NCBI GenBank assembly: GCA_963710495.1 | Contig: CAVQAI010000007.1 | Location: 372,001 to 436,000, forward strand | Length of the DNA stretch: 64,000 bases | Direction: 5' to 3' | Source of the DNA: Bog-756 sp963710495 | Lineage (GTDB): Bacteria; Actinomycetota; Acidimicrobiia; Acidimicrobiales; RAAP-2 | Shown: in pieces, positions 9,915 to 17,827 of the stretch | How positions within the stretch are numbered: the stretch's first letter is position 1 | Layout: the number at the start of each line of letters is the position of its first letter | Translations under genes and position numbers: made by a program | The notes under the pieces: generated by a model | The model's database searches: none | What the model was told of the DNA's origin: nothing | Seen by the model: the letters and a program-made list of their open reading frames with translations, nothing else

Positions 9915-10631
9915 CTACGCATGCGGCGACGCGAACGACGGATCGGGAATATCGGAGGCGACGTGATCGACGGCTTGCCCGTCGCGGATGAAGATCACCC
10001 GGTCCGCCCATGAGGCGAGGTGGGCGTCGTGGGTGACCACGACCGCGGCCACGCCGCGCTTGCACGCATCGAAGATCAACTGCATCACGACTTCACCATT
10101 GATGGAGTCGAGCGCGCCGGATGGCTCGTCGGCGAGAAGAAGCTTGCGCTCGCCGACGACGGAGCGAGCGATGGCAACACGTTGGCGCTCACCACCCGAG
10201 AGCTGATCGGGGTAGTGCCCGGCGCGATCGACCAGCCCGAGCTGTTCGAGCGCGGCAAGCCCGGCCTGGTGTGCTTTGCGTGCCGAGATGCCGTCAAGCT
10301 CCAGGGGAAGCGCGACGTTCTCCGTGGCGGTGAGGCCCGGCAGGAGGTTGAAATCCTGGAAGACGTAGCCGATCGTCCGCCGACGAAGGCGCGCCTTGTC
10401 GTTGCGCGACAGGCGGGACAACGTCGTCCCGCCGATGCGCACCTCTCCACTCGTCGGCTCCTCCAGGCTGCCGGCGATGGTGAGCAGCGTCGACTTCCCC
10501 GAACCGCTCGGGCCCATCACGGCCACAAGGTGGCCTTCATCGACCGAAAGATCGATCTCGGCTAGGGCACGCACGCCGGTGGTGCCCTCGCCGTAGGACT
10601 TGGAGATCTGGTGGAGTTCGAGCAGGCTCAT
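9915..10631 (-). CDS. ABC transporter ATP-binding protein (LolD/MacB type), copy 1
   Basis: Cytoplasmic ATPase partner of the FtsX-like permease that follows 33 bp downstream. Walker A is GPSGSGKST (residues ~40-48), the signature LSGGERQRVAIARS lies near 145 and Walker B LLLADEPSGALD near 165; the switch histidine is in VVVTHDAHLA. Size (238 aa) and the GYVFQDFNLLPGLTATENV Q-loop are normal for the LolD/MacB family. A strong ribosome site (GGAGGG) precedes the ATG at 10631. The promoter region carries a copy of the operator-like sequence also found before padR, about 60 bp upstream of the start. It is very similar to the second ATPase just upstream, so one is probably a duplicate. Confidence 0.9.
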   Translation of the reverse strand: MSLLELHQISKSYGEGTTGVRALAEIDLSVDEGHLVAVMGPSGSGKSTLLTIAGSLEEPTSGEVRIGGTTLSRLSRNDKARLRRRTIGYVFQDFNLLPGLTATENVALPLELDGISARKAHQAGLAALEQLGLVDRAGHYPDQLSGGERQRVAIARSVVGERKLLLADEPSGALDSINGEVVMQLIFDACKRGVAAVVVTHDAHLASWADRVIFIRDGQAVDHVASDIPDPSFASPHA

Positions 10632-10686
10632 CGCCGACCCTCCTCTGCCCGCACTTCGGCCTCGGAATTGGGTAGAACACCGCAGT

Positions 10687-10703
10687 GCATACTGCGTATC
10701 CTA
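10687..10703. promoter_or_regulatory. PadR-type operator candidate, copy 2
   Basis: The sequence GCATACTGCGTATCCTA contains the inverted repeat ATAC-N3-GTAT followed by CCTA. A nearly identical element (CCATACGGAGTATCCTA) precedes the padR gene at 12118-12134. Both lie about 50-60 bp upstream of a start codon, and no other copy was noticed in the window. The arms are too short to be proof alone; the repetition at the two promoters of one locus is the evidence. Confidence 0.55.
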
Positions 10704-10761
10704 TTGCGTTGGCTACGAAAGTCAACCCCAAACTGCCAAAGAGACTGCACGCCCGGGCGAG

Positions 10762-11496
10762 CTACCGGCGTGGTGCAGGTGCCGGAAGGTCCTCGAGCAG
10801 CGATTCCGGCGACGGTGGTGGCATCGTCTGATCGATGAGCCGTCCGTCGCGGATGAAGACGACTCGATCCGCCCATGACGCGAGCTGTGCGTCGTGAGTG
10901 ACCACGACTGCGGCCACACCCCGATGGCACGCGGCCAGGACCAACCGCATGACCGCCTCGCCGTTCGTCGAATCGAGCGCACCCGACGGCTCGTCGGCGA
11001 GCAACAGTGAGCGGTCGCCGACCACGGCGCGAGCGATGGCGACACGCTGACGCTCTCCGCCGGAGAGCTCGTCGGGATAGTGGCCGGCTCGTTCTGAAAG
11101 GCCGAGCTCATCGAGCGCGGCCAGGCTCACCCGCTGCGCCCGCTTCGCCGCCACGCCATCCAGTTCGATCGGCAGTGCCACGTTCTCTGCGGCCGTCAGG
11201 CCGGCGAGCAGATTGAAGTCCTGAAAGACGTACCCGACCGTCCGGCGACGAAGTCGGGCTTTCTCGTTGCGGGACATGGCGGACAAGGCGCAGCCGCCGA
11301 TCAGCACCTCACCGTCGGTCGGTTCCTCGAGGCTGCCGGCGATCGTGAGCAGGGTCGACTTCCCCGATCCACTCGGTCCCATCACGGCGACGAGCGATCC
11401 CCGCTCGACCGACAGGTTGACATATTGCAAGGCATGCACCTCGGCGGCGCCGGCCCCATAGCGCTTCGAGACGTTGCGCAGCTCGAGATAGCTCAT
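10762..11496 (-). CDS. ABC transporter ATP-binding protein (LolD/MacB type), copy 2
   Basis: Second ATPase of the locus, 244 residues, with Walker A GPSGSGKST, signature LSGGERQRVAIARAV, Walker B LLLADEPSGALD and His-switch VVVTHDAQLA. It aligns almost along its whole length with copy 1, including SLEEPTDGEVLIGG. The ATG at 11496 overlaps the padR stop by 4 bp (ATGA), which fixes the start and implies translational coupling with the regulator. An upstream open frame of 64 codons is only read-through into padR. No second permease follows; the gene ends 130 bp before copy 1. It may serve the same permease, a permease elsewhere, or work as an autoregulatory sensor unit with PadR. That last idea is inference. 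Confidence 0.88.
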   Translation of the reverse strand: MSYLELRNVSKRYGAGAAEVHALQYVNLSVERGSLVAVMGPSGSGKSTLLTIAGSLEEPTDGEVLIGGCALSAMSRNEKARLRRRTVGYVFQDFNLLAGLTAAENVALPIELDGVAAKRAQRVSLAALDELGLSERAGHYPDELSGGERQRVAIARAVVGDRSLLLADEPSGALDSTNGEAVMRLVLAACHRGVAAVVVTHDAQLASWADRVVFIRDGRLIDQTMPPPSPESLLEDLPAPAPRR

Positions 11497-12071
11497 CGCC
11501 GACCGGCCAGCCTCCGCCGGATGAGCGGTCCGGATTTCGCCCTCGGTGTCTCGTACTTGGCGCGCTTCAGGCGCCCGTCTGCGGTGTCGAGCCACCGAAC
11601 CACAGAGTCGAGGCGGAACAGCTCGGCGTCGACGACGAGGGCAAACGTGAGGTCGAACTCCGCCTCGTCCTCTTTGAGACGCGTCCACTGCTGCATCAGC
11701 TCGACGAGGTAGCGACGATGGACCTGGATGACGTCATGGACCGAAACTCCGGGTACGCGGAGCGCGGCGAGCACCTTGATCACAAGCTCGTCGCGCGGCG
11801 GCGACGTCATGTCCGGTGGCGTGCTCAACCACAGGTCGAGCTCCTTCCGACCGGCGTCGGTAATCCGAAAGGCCTTCTGCGGTCCGGCCTCTTCATCGCT
11901 CTCGTCGGACTCGATCAGTTCGTCGCGCTCGAGCCGCTGGAGCGTCGTGTAGACCTGTCCGACGTTGAGCGGCCACACCTCCCCGGTGCTCTCCTCGAAC
12001 TCCTGGCGGAGCTGGAGCCCGTACTTCGGGCCCTCGCTCAGGAACGCCAGGAGGGCGTGTCGGACGCTCAT
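11493..12071 (-). CDS. PadR family transcriptional regulator
   Basis: Winged-helix repressor of 192 residues. The N-terminal PadR domain opens with RHALLAFLSEGPKYGLQLRQEF and continues with NVGQVYTTLQRLERDELIE and AFRITDAGRKELDLWL. The C-terminal half is a helical dimerisation arm (DVIQVHRRYLVELMQQWTRL). PadR proteins usually repress a neighbouring exporter and let go when they bind a toxic small molecule. Here the gene is 4-bp coupled to an ABC ATPase, and an operator-like repeat lies about 50 bp upstream, with a second copy before the downstream ATPase-permease unit. This fits autorepression plus control of both units. The inducer cannot be read from the sequence. Confidence 0.9.
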   Translation of the reverse strand: MSVRHALLAFLSEGPKYGLQLRQEFEESTGEVWPLNVGQVYTTLQRLERDELIESDESDEEAGPQKAFRITDAGRKELDLWLSTPPDMTSPPRDELVIKVLAALRVPGVSVHDVIQVHRRYLVELMQQWTRLKEDEAEFDLTFALVVDAELFRLDSVVRWLDTADGRLKRAKYETPRAKSGPLIRRRLAGRR

Positions 12072-12117
12072 GGAATCGACGGGGCAGATGCGGTTGACCC
12101 GGGGCGTTGCATTCGTA

Positions 12118-12134
12118 CCATACGGAGTATCCTA
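12118..12134. promoter_or_regulatory. PadR-type operator candidate, copy 1
   Basis: CCATACGGAGTATCCTA has the palindrome ATAC-GGA-GTAT and lies about 50 bp upstream of the padR start. It matches the element at 10687-10703 at 14 of 17 positions. Its place and its reuse suggest autoregulation by PadR. Confidence 0.55.
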
Positions 12135-12491
12135 CCGCTGGAGCAGGGCGGAGGTCAACGCATGACACTGGCTGCGGGTTTCCCGTCCGCCCGCCGCGGT
12201 GAGGGGTCCAGCCCAGAGTGGCTCCGGCGGCGGATGGCCGGGTCGGGTCGGAGGATGCCCTCCTCCCGATCGGCGCTCAGTGGTCGGCGTGGCCGGACAT
12301 CGAGCATCGCAGCTGGCCAGTGTCCGCCTGCGGAATCGGTGGCCGTGGGGTCGCCCCCGATGCCGGGCTTCCGATGGCCCCCCTCGCCGGCCCAGTGGTC
12401 GGCCGAACGCCGTCCCTCCGAGGTCTCCGGCCGTCCCTGATCGGCTCCGACACTTCCGGCTCCTCCGTCGCCCGGGCCCTAGTGTGGCCCC
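12135..12491. other. Intergenic stretch, no gene seen
   Basis: About 357 bp of very GC-rich sequence between the divergent padR and oxidoreductase genes. All long open frames here lack domains, start signals or normal codon use. It should contain the oxidoreductase promoter, but I cannot place it. Confidence 0.5.
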
Positions 12492-13415
12492 GTGCCCGTG
12501 GAAGTCCTCCACGATGTGGTCGTGATCGGAGCCGGGGCCGCCGGCCTGAACGCAGCAATCGAATGCTTCGACATCCAGCTCGACGTGGTCGTGCTCGAGG
12601 GCGCCCGCAAGGTCGGGGGGCAGATCGACCAGATCCCCCATGATGTCCGCAATGTGGCGTGCGCGCCGGACGGTAACGAAGCGATCATCGACGCGATGGC
12701 GGGTCATGCTTCGATCCTCGGTGATCGCCTGCACCTCGACCGGGTGGTGACACAGGTGGATCTCGAGGCCGGGGCTGTCGACGCCGGCGCGCATCGATAC
12801 AAGGCCCGGTCCGTGCTGATCGCCACCGGGTCTCGCCGGCGGGAGCTCGAGAGCGCGCCCGATGGGTCATTCGGAGGCGACGTCACCTATCTGGTGGAGC
12901 CGCATCTGGCCCGCTTCGTCGGCCTGCCGATGACGGTGTTCGGTGGTGGTGACAGTGCCGTGCTCGATGCGCTGACGCTCGCCCAGGCGGGGTCAACGGT
13001 GACGCTCGTCCATCGCTCGCCCCACCTCACCGCCCGGCGAGACCTCGTCGATCGTGTCCAGTCAGACAGCCGCATCACCGATTTGGCCGGATGGACGCTG
13101 GATGGGCTCGTTGGATCGGACCGCCTCCAGGGAGTCGAGGTGTCCAACCCGGGCTCGGGCGATCATCGAAGGCTCGACGTCGGCGGTGTCGTCCTCAAGC
13201 TGGGGCGCGAGCCGCGGGTCGATCTGGTGCGCGGCCAACTGGACCTCGGTGTCCACGGCGGTATCGTCGTCAAGCCCGATCTAGGCACTTCGCATCCGCG
13301 GACGTTCGCGGCTGGGGATGTGGTTGAGGGGGCGTACGAGCGCATCGCCACGGCGATGGGCCAGGGCGCGCTCGCGGCCCGCTCGATCCTCACTTGTCTT
13401 GGGCCCGGCTCATGA
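12492..13415 (+). CDS. FAD/NAD(P)-dependent oxidoreductase, thioredoxin-reductase-like without redox cysteines
   Basis: Two-dinucleotide-fold flavoprotein of 307 residues. The FAD site is VVIGAGAAGL (residues ~9-18), the NAD(P) site FGGGDSAVLDA (~150) and the second FAD contact TFAAGDVVEGAYERIATAMGQG near residue 275, as in thioredoxin reductases. The usual CxxC disulfide after the first domain is missing: the corresponding loop reads GGDVTYLVEP. That places it nearer to the ferredoxin/flavodoxin-NADP reductase or YpdA-like group than to true thioredoxin reductase. It is followed with a 4-bp ATGA overlap by the DUF4254 gene, so the two are co-translated. The electron acceptor is unknown. Confidence 0.8.
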   Translation: MPVEVLHDVVVIGAGAAGLNAAIECFDIQLDVVVLEGARKVGGQIDQIPHDVRNVACAPDGNEAIIDAMAGHASILGDRLHLDRVVTQVDLEAGAVDAGAHRYKARSVLIATGSRRRELESAPDGSFGGDVTYLVEPHLARFVGLPMTVFGGGDSAVLDALTLAQAGSTVTLVHRSPHLTARRDLVDRVQSDSRITDLAGWTLDGLVGSDRLQGVEVSNPGSGDHRRLDVGGVVLKLGREPRVDLVRGQLDLGVHGGIVVKPDLGTSHPRTFAAGDVVEGAYERIATAMGQGALAARSILTCLGPGS

Positions 13416-13981
13416 CCATCACTCGTCTCCCTCCGGCCGCCACCATCCTCGACGCTCTGCTTGATCCACCGGTTCGGCGGAGCGACGAACGATTCGAGGG
13501 AGAATTCGCCGACGTCTTGGATCCGGTTCTTGCCCTGCACCGCAACAATGCCAAGCAATGGGATCGCGAGGACGACGCTCGTAGGGATGACGCCGACGAT
13601 GCCATGGTCGCAAGTGCGAAACGAGATATTGATCGGATGAACCGCGCCCGTCACGGCTTCATCGAGACGATCGACCGAGCACTCCAGCACGCGATCGATC
13701 CGTACGAAGCAGCGCCGCTGGTTACCGAGAGCCCGGGTATGGCCATCGACCGCTTGTCAGTGCTCGTGATCAGGCTCTCGGCGACCAAGGCCAGGGCGGC
13801 CGGCGGATCGGCCGATGCCGGGATCCACGCCGAACGCCTTGTCCGACTGGACAGACAGCTCAAGGTACTCGAAGAGGGGATCGCCACGTTGCTAGACGAC
13901 CTGGCCACGGGCACTCGCAGGTTCGTCGTGTACGAGAGCCTCAAGCTCTACGGGCCCGAAGACCCCGGACGAGTTGGCTGA
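13412..13981 (+). CDS. DUF4254 family protein
   Basis: A 189-residue, mainly helical cytoplasmic protein. The segment LHRNNAKQWDREDDAR, followed by AKRDIDRMNRARHGFIETIDRAL, matches the conserved core of DUF4254, a family of unknown function that often sits near glycosyltransferases. The ATG at 13412 overlaps the preceding reductase stop by 4 bp. The 3' end overlaps the convergent propeller gene by 41 bp. A GT9 glycosyltransferase lies one gene further on the other strand, in line with the usual company of this family. No catalytic residues can be named. Confidence 0.75.
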   Translation: MTITRLPPAATILDALLDPPVRRSDERFEGEFADVLDPVLALHRNNAKQWDREDDARRDDADDAMVASAKRDIDRMNRARHGFIETIDRALQHAIDPYEAAPLVTESPGMAIDRLSVLVIRLSATKARAAGGSADAGIHAERLVRLDRQLKVLEEGIATLLDDLATGTRRFVVYESLKLYGPEDPGRVG

Positions 13982-15017
13982 CGGTGCGCAGCGGAATCGT
14001 GTGGAGCCGGTAGCCACCACGATTGAAGCCGATGACGAGTTGCTCGCCCACCACGGCCGCATGAGCGATACCGAGCGGGTATGGGGCCAGCCTCTTCGTG
14101 AGCCGGGCGGTCACCTCCGCGCCCGGGGCCAGCGCGTACAGCTCGCCGTAGCGACCCACACCACAAGGGACGCCATTCGCCACGACCAGAGCAACGCCAC
14201 CGCTGCCCCAAGCGAGGTCGTCGCCGAAGCGAGCGGATGAGACGACGGCACCGCTGGCCAGGTCGAGCTGGGCCAGGCCCCCTCCCCCCAACTCCTCCCA
14301 GTCATAGTCGTCGACTCCGGCACCGCCCAGGGCACTGCCCGCAACCCACAGGGAGGATCCGGATGCCACCAGCACGGCAGAGAGGAAATCGACAGCGGCC
14401 TCCCACCGGGTCGCACCCAGACGCCCGCCGTCCGCCTCGACGAGCCGGACGCGCCCCTCGCCACCCAGGGCGACCCAACCGGGGCCGCTCGGCGTCGAGT
14501 CGGTGGCGAGTGCGGTGACAAAGCCGAAGGATTCTTGTGCGGTGCCGACGTCGAGGCGTTGGCGTGCGGAGGTGATGGGCTCGGTCACCAGCACACCACT
14601 CATTCTCTGAGCGCGGGGTCGTGACGTGATCAGGCGGTCTCCGAGGACAACGACCCTCTCGACGTCGTCGATGAAGTCGAGCTGGCGCTCGGCGTCGAGG
14701 TTCGGTCGATCGACGAGTCCACTGCTGGACCGTGACGGCTCGAAGATCCGCACCGAACCGAGGTGGTTCACGGCCGCCATCTTCCCGTTGTCCGCCAGTT
14801 CCACGATGGCATGGATGTCGAGATCGAACTGGGACGCCTCGTCGTCGTCGGGGAACATGGTGTCCCCGAAGATGGCCAACGGACGGAGCGAGGTATCGGC
14901 GAAGACGACATTTCGACCCAAGTTGTTCCAAGCACACCCGCCGTCGAGCGAGACGACCCGTCCGATACCTGCCGGCTGAGAATTCACAACCCGGCTCGAG
15001 GGAAGCGAGTCCATCAA
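13941..15017 (-). CDS. Uncharacterised protein, probable beta-propeller
   Basis: I do not recognise a named family. The 358 residues show short beta-rich repeats with recurring small/aspartate turns (for example HAIVELADNGKMAAVNHLG, RVVVLGDRLITSRP and GWVALGGEGRVRLVEADGG), a look typical of WD40- or PQQ-like propellers. There is no signal peptide or membrane span. The start overlaps the GT9 gene stop by 4 bp, so it is the last gene of the QueD-QueC-GT9 operon and probably works with the glycosyltransferase. The 3' end overlaps the convergent DUF4254 gene by 41 bp. Confidence 0.6.
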   Translation of the reverse strand: MMDSLPSSRVVNSQPAGIGRVVSLDGGCAWNNLGRNVVFADTSLRPLAIFGDTMFPDDDEASQFDLDIHAIVELADNGKMAAVNHLGSVRIFEPSRSSSGLVDRPNLDAERQLDFIDDVERVVVLGDRLITSRPRAQRMSGVLVTEPITSARQRLDVGTAQESFGFVTALATDSTPSGPGWVALGGEGRVRLVEADGGRLGATRWEAAVDFLSAVLVASGSSLWVAGSALGGAGVDDYDWEELGGGGLAQLDLASGAVVSSARFGDDLAWGSGGVALVVANGVPCGVGRYGELYALAPGAEVTARLTKRLAPYPLGIAHAAVVGEQLVIGFNRGGYRLHTIPLRTVSQLVRGLRARRA

Positions 15018-15925
15018 CAGAGCTCACCGAGCGACTTGAGCACCGAGGAGGGCTCGATCGCAACGAGGCAGACCGTGCCCGCCGGGCACTCCCGTGGCGC
15101 CGGGTGTGCCGAGCTCAGGTCCACTTGCCGGTTATAGGCGTACGCTCGCTCGGTCCGTTGGCACACCGGGTCGCACCCCGACCCCGCCACGAGGCGGGTA
15201 TGGTCCCAGTCCCGGAAATAGACCGCCGGCGTCCGGGAAAGGGTGACGGTGGGCGTTCCTTGCTGGGCAGCGATGTGCGTCAGACCCGTATCGACTCCTA
15301 CGACGGCGCGGCATGCGCTCAGCACGTCGACGGCTTCGCCGGGGGTCGCGGCCACGACGCCGGCGAGTCCTCGATCAACCAGAGTGTTCCGTCCTCCGCC
15401 GCCCGTGATGACGGCGGTGCCGAGGCCTCTGCGCCCGAGCGTCGTGGCAAGCTCGAGCCAGCGATCGGGCGGCCATCGCTTCGCCGTCCCGTCGGCATCG
15501 GTGACGAAGAGGACGAGACCCTCGGCGTCGGGTCGGGCCCGGGACTCGAGGGGGACCGGTGCCGAGAAGTCGCCGACCACTCCGAAATCAGCCCCGATGC
15601 GGGCGATGATCTGGTTGATCGACAAGGAGCCATAGACGTCGACGAACTCCGAAGACCCCCACCAATGGTCGCGCTGCAACGGGTGGTCCCGTAGGTCGAT
15701 GAACGTCTCGGGATCGATGGCGACGTCACCCTCGACGACCGTTCCGGCGAGGCCAATGACTCGCTCGGCGAGCGCCTTTTGGCTGGGCGAGCGGGTCACC
15801 AACCACGTCTCGGTATCGGTGCGCTCTCCGGCACTCACGGCCGCCTGCACCACCGGAAGGGAGACCACGAGGTCCCCCAGTCCGAAGGAGACCGGAGCGA
15901 TGAATCGGCGACGCCCGCGGCTCAT
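15014..15925 (-). CDS. GT9-type (heptosyltransferase-like) glycosyltransferase
   Basis: 303-residue GT-B fold enzyme related to ADP-heptose:LPS heptosyltransferases. The N-terminal FGLGDLVVSLPVVQAAVSAG resembles the acceptor loop of the family. The C-terminal donor site shows KRWPPDRWLELATTL and later GVDTGLTHIAAQQGTPTVTL, the conserved GxDTGxTH(I/L)A motif. Since actinobacteria lack LPS, the acceptor is presumably another glycan or a secondary metabolite. The ATG at 15925 overlaps the queC stop by 4 bp, and the gene couples by 4 bp to the propeller gene. Four cysteines near the C terminus (CDPVC, and ECPAGTVC) are unusual and could bind a metal or form disulfides. Confidence 0.75.
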   Translation of the reverse strand: MSRGRRRFIAPVSFGLGDLVVSLPVVQAAVSAGERTDTETWLVTRSPSQKALAERVIGLAGTVVEGDVAIDPETFIDLRDHPLQRDHWWGSSEFVDVYGSLSINQIIARIGADFGVVGDFSAPVPLESRARPDAEGLVLFVTDADGTAKRWPPDRWLELATTLGRRGLGTAVITGGGGRNTLVDRGLAGVVAATPGEAVDVLSACRAVVGVDTGLTHIAAQQGTPTVTLSRTPAVYFRDWDHTRLVAGSGCDPVCQRTERAYAYNRQVDLSSAHPAPRECPAGTVCLVAIEPSSVLKSLGELC

Positions 15926-16575
15926 GACGATGCGTATTCGGTGGTATCCGGAATGTCCAGCTCGCCAAAGGCGAGCTTCCGCTCGGCGCATTTGTTACAG
16001 CGGCCGCAATGGTGTTCCGAGCGCGGCGCAATGCAAGAGAAGGTGAGATCCAATGCGAGCCCCCGACCGATCTCGAGCACCTCGTGCTTCTTGCGACCGG
16101 CGAACGGAGTCGCCACCTCGAACGGGCAGCCCAACGCCCGGCCGGCCACCGCCGAAAAGCCGGCAAAGAACTCGCGGTCGGCGTCGGGGAAAGGGTTCGC
16201 GGCCAGTGTCCCGAGCGCGATGGTCGGAATCCCATTGAGCGCGCACCACACGCTCGACTTCGCAAGCAGCAAAAGGTTGCGCCCGGGGAGATAGACGGCT
16301 TCGTCGGGTGAGCGGTCGTCAGGAACATCCTGTCCGGTCACGCTCCAATGAGCCCCGTAGACGTCGGCGATCGGCAGGTCGAGCACGACCAGTGATTTGG
16401 CCTCCCCGGCGGGCAGCGAATCGAGGAACCGCTCGAGATGGCGGATCTCCACGTCCTCCCACGCAAGACCGAAGCGCACGTAGATGGGCGTCACCTCGCG
16501 CCCCTCGTCCATCAGATGAGCCACCAGAATTGCGCTGTCGAGGCCGCCGCTGGCCAACACGGCGACGGCGTCCAC
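15922..16575 (-). CDS. queC: 7-cyano-7-deazaguanine (preQ0) synthase QueC
   Basis: ATP-dependent enzyme that turns 7-carboxy-7-deazaguanine and ammonia into preQ0, the precursor of queuosine, archaeosine-like DNA marks and deazapurine metabolites. The PP-loop is VLASGGLDSAI at the N terminus. The C-terminal zinc site is built from FSCIAPRSEHHCGRCNKCAERK, giving four cysteines. I start at GTG 16575, which yields MDAVAVLASGGLDS as in known QueC; a start at 16614 would overlap queD by 25 bp. It lies 14 bp after queD and is coupled by 4 bp to the glycosyltransferase. queE and folE are not in the window. Confidence 0.85.
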   Translation of the reverse strand: MDAVAVLASGGLDSAILVAHLMDEGREVTPIYVRFGLAWEDVEIRHLERFLDSLPAGEAKSLVVLDLPIADVYGAHWSVTGQDVPDDRSPDEAVYLPGRNLLLLAKSSVWCALNGIPTIALGTLAANPFPDADREFFAGFSAVAGRALGCPFEVATPFAGRKKHEVLEIGRGLALDLTFSCIAPRSEHHCGRCNKCAERKLAFGELDIPDTTEYASS

Positions 16576-16589
16576 TAGGCCCACCGCAC

Positions 16590-16949
16590 CTACGGCTCGC
16601 CCCGATAAACGCAACCCGAATTGCAGGTCTCGCGGACAACCACCTGCGAGAGCTCGGGCAGCGAAGGGCTCACGCGGTCCCAGATCCAGCGAGCGAGCAC
16701 TTCGCTCGTCGGATTCTCAAGACCTTCGATCTCGTTCAGGTAGTAGTGATCGAGCACCGCAAGGAGGGGTGCCATCGCGCAGCTCACGTCTTGAAAATCG
16801 CGAACCCAGCCGTTGTGCGCACCGACCGGACCCGTGAGATGCACCGAAATCCGAAACGAGTGCCCATGCAAGCGGGAGCACTTGTGGTCGGGTGCCACGT
16901 GTGGCAGCCGGTGGGCGGCCTCGAATGTGAATTCCTTGAAGATCTCCAC
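16590..16949 (-). CDS. queD: 6-carboxytetrahydropterin synthase QueD
   Basis: 119-residue T-fold enzyme for the second step of deazaguanine synthesis, making 6-carboxy-5,6,7,8-tetrahydropterin from dihydroneopterin triphosphate. The zinc histidines are in FEAAHRLPHV and LHGHSF; the catalytic cysteine is in DHKCSRLHGH. Later GWVRDF(Q)D and HYYLNEI also fit the family. The GTG start at 16949 gives the normal N terminus MEIFKEFTFEAAHRL and the usual length. The open frame runs 83 codons further upstream, but that part has no family support. First gene of the QueD-QueC-GT9-propeller operon. Confidence 0.88.
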   Translation of the reverse strand: MEIFKEFTFEAAHRLPHVAPDHKCSRLHGHSFRISVHLTGPVGAHNGWVRDFQDVSCAMAPLLAVLDHYYLNEIEGLENPTSEVLARWIWDRVSPSLPELSQVVVRETCNSGCVYRGEP

Positions 16950-17272
16950 GCTGAGACCATAACGTCCGGCCTCGTCCGGGTCGACACTGGATCGAGCCGG
17001 ACCAGTTCGACATCTCCCGGTGAAGGCGAGCGCGAGGTCGGCGAGATCACCCGGGTCGATGTTCGGCGGGTCTGTCGGACGAGCGACGAGGACCGCGACC
17101 TCCTCCGGGTCGATGCTTGCCGTCCCTTTGGCTCCAATATCCAACCGCGCCATGCCCACGGAGCTGTACTCGTGCCTTCTGGAAGAGGAGCCGGGCAACT
17201 CGCTCGTCCTCCGCGGTCGGCTGCTCGGCGAGCAAGGTCACAGCTGTGACCCCACCGATGGACTCAGCCACT
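16950..17272 (-). other. Gap with possible broken gene
   Basis: Between the GntR stop and queD, 320 bp show protein-like codon use in two successive minus-strand frames: first EVAESIGGVTAVTLLAEQPT (17285-17160) and then, one frame over, SIDPEEVAVLVARPTDPPNI up to the queD start. No single frame covers the gap with a good start. It could be a frameshifted small gene, or an N-terminal extension of QueD. No domain is recognised in either part. Confidence 0.25.
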
Positions 17273-17620
17273 TCACGGCAACCCCTCGATGATCTGGATG
17301 ACCTCGTCACGCCGGTAGCCCTGTATCCGGCAGTACTCGACCAGCTCCCTGATCCGGCTCACGACCGCCCCTTGCTCAGGCGTTCCTGCCACCGTGATGC
17401 CCCGGCCTCGCTTGAAATCGAGGAGCCCTTCGTCCCGCAGGATGTGGAGGGCTCGAAGCACGGTGTTCTTGTTGACACCGAGGACGGCGGCCATGTCCTT
17501 GGCCAGTGGGAGTCGCTCCCCTGGGTTGGCCTCTCCTTCGGCGATGGCCTTTCGGATCTCGCTCGCCACTTGGTCATGCAGGGAAAGGGAGTCGGTGCGG
17601 TCGACCTTGACGTCAAACAT
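17273..17620 (-). CDS. GntR family regulator, short YtrA-like type
   Basis: 115-residue winged-helix DNA-binding protein. The GntR motif covers LHDQVASEIRKAIAEGEANPGERLPLAKDMAAVLGVNKNTVLRALHILRDEGLLDFKRGRGITVAG, where LAKDMAAVLGVNKNTVLRA is the helix-turn-helix. There is only a ~40-residue tail (VVSRIRELVEYCRIQGYRRDEVIQIIEGL), which is typical of the YtrA subgroup that controls ABC exporters or small operons. The start codon at 17620 is followed immediately upstream by a strong inverted repeat (17622-17640), so it is almost certainly autoregulated and may have a leaderless mRNA. Its other targets are not clear; the QueDC operon lies downstream on the same strand. Confidence 0.85.
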   Translation of the reverse strand: MFDVKVDRTDSLSLHDQVASEIRKAIAEGEANPGERLPLAKDMAAVLGVNKNTVLRALHILRDEGLLDFKRGRGITVAGTPEQGAVVSRIRELVEYCRIQGYRRDEVIQIIEGLP

Positions 17621-17621
17621 G

Positions 17622-17640
17622 GTACTAGGAATACTAGCAC
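17622..17640. promoter_or_regulatory. GntR operator, inverted repeat
   Basis: GTACTAGGAATACTAGCAC: arms GTACTAG and CTAGCAC (one mismatch in 7) are separated by 5 bp. It ends one base before the GntR start codon. The spacing and its place fit a YtrA-type autoregulatory site that would block initiation or elongation directly at the gene start. Confidence 0.65.
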
Positions 17641-17827
17641 TATGAGGACATCACTCTTTACCGAAAGCGAACAGCAGTGCTCCCGTCCGGTGCGATACTC
17701 CTCCGATGGACCGACGGGTAACCCTGATCACACAAAGCTTCATCAACACTGGGAGGACTCGAAGCCCTGACCAGTCGCTCGGGTGTGAGGGCGTCCACAC
17801 GGTCCTGAGACCGCGACGCCGCTACCC

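Noticed and set aside
12132..12794. 220-codon minus-strand frame across the padR-oxidoreductase gap
   Set aside because: It runs antisense through the well-supported oxidoreductase and its protein is Arg/Pro-rich without a family.
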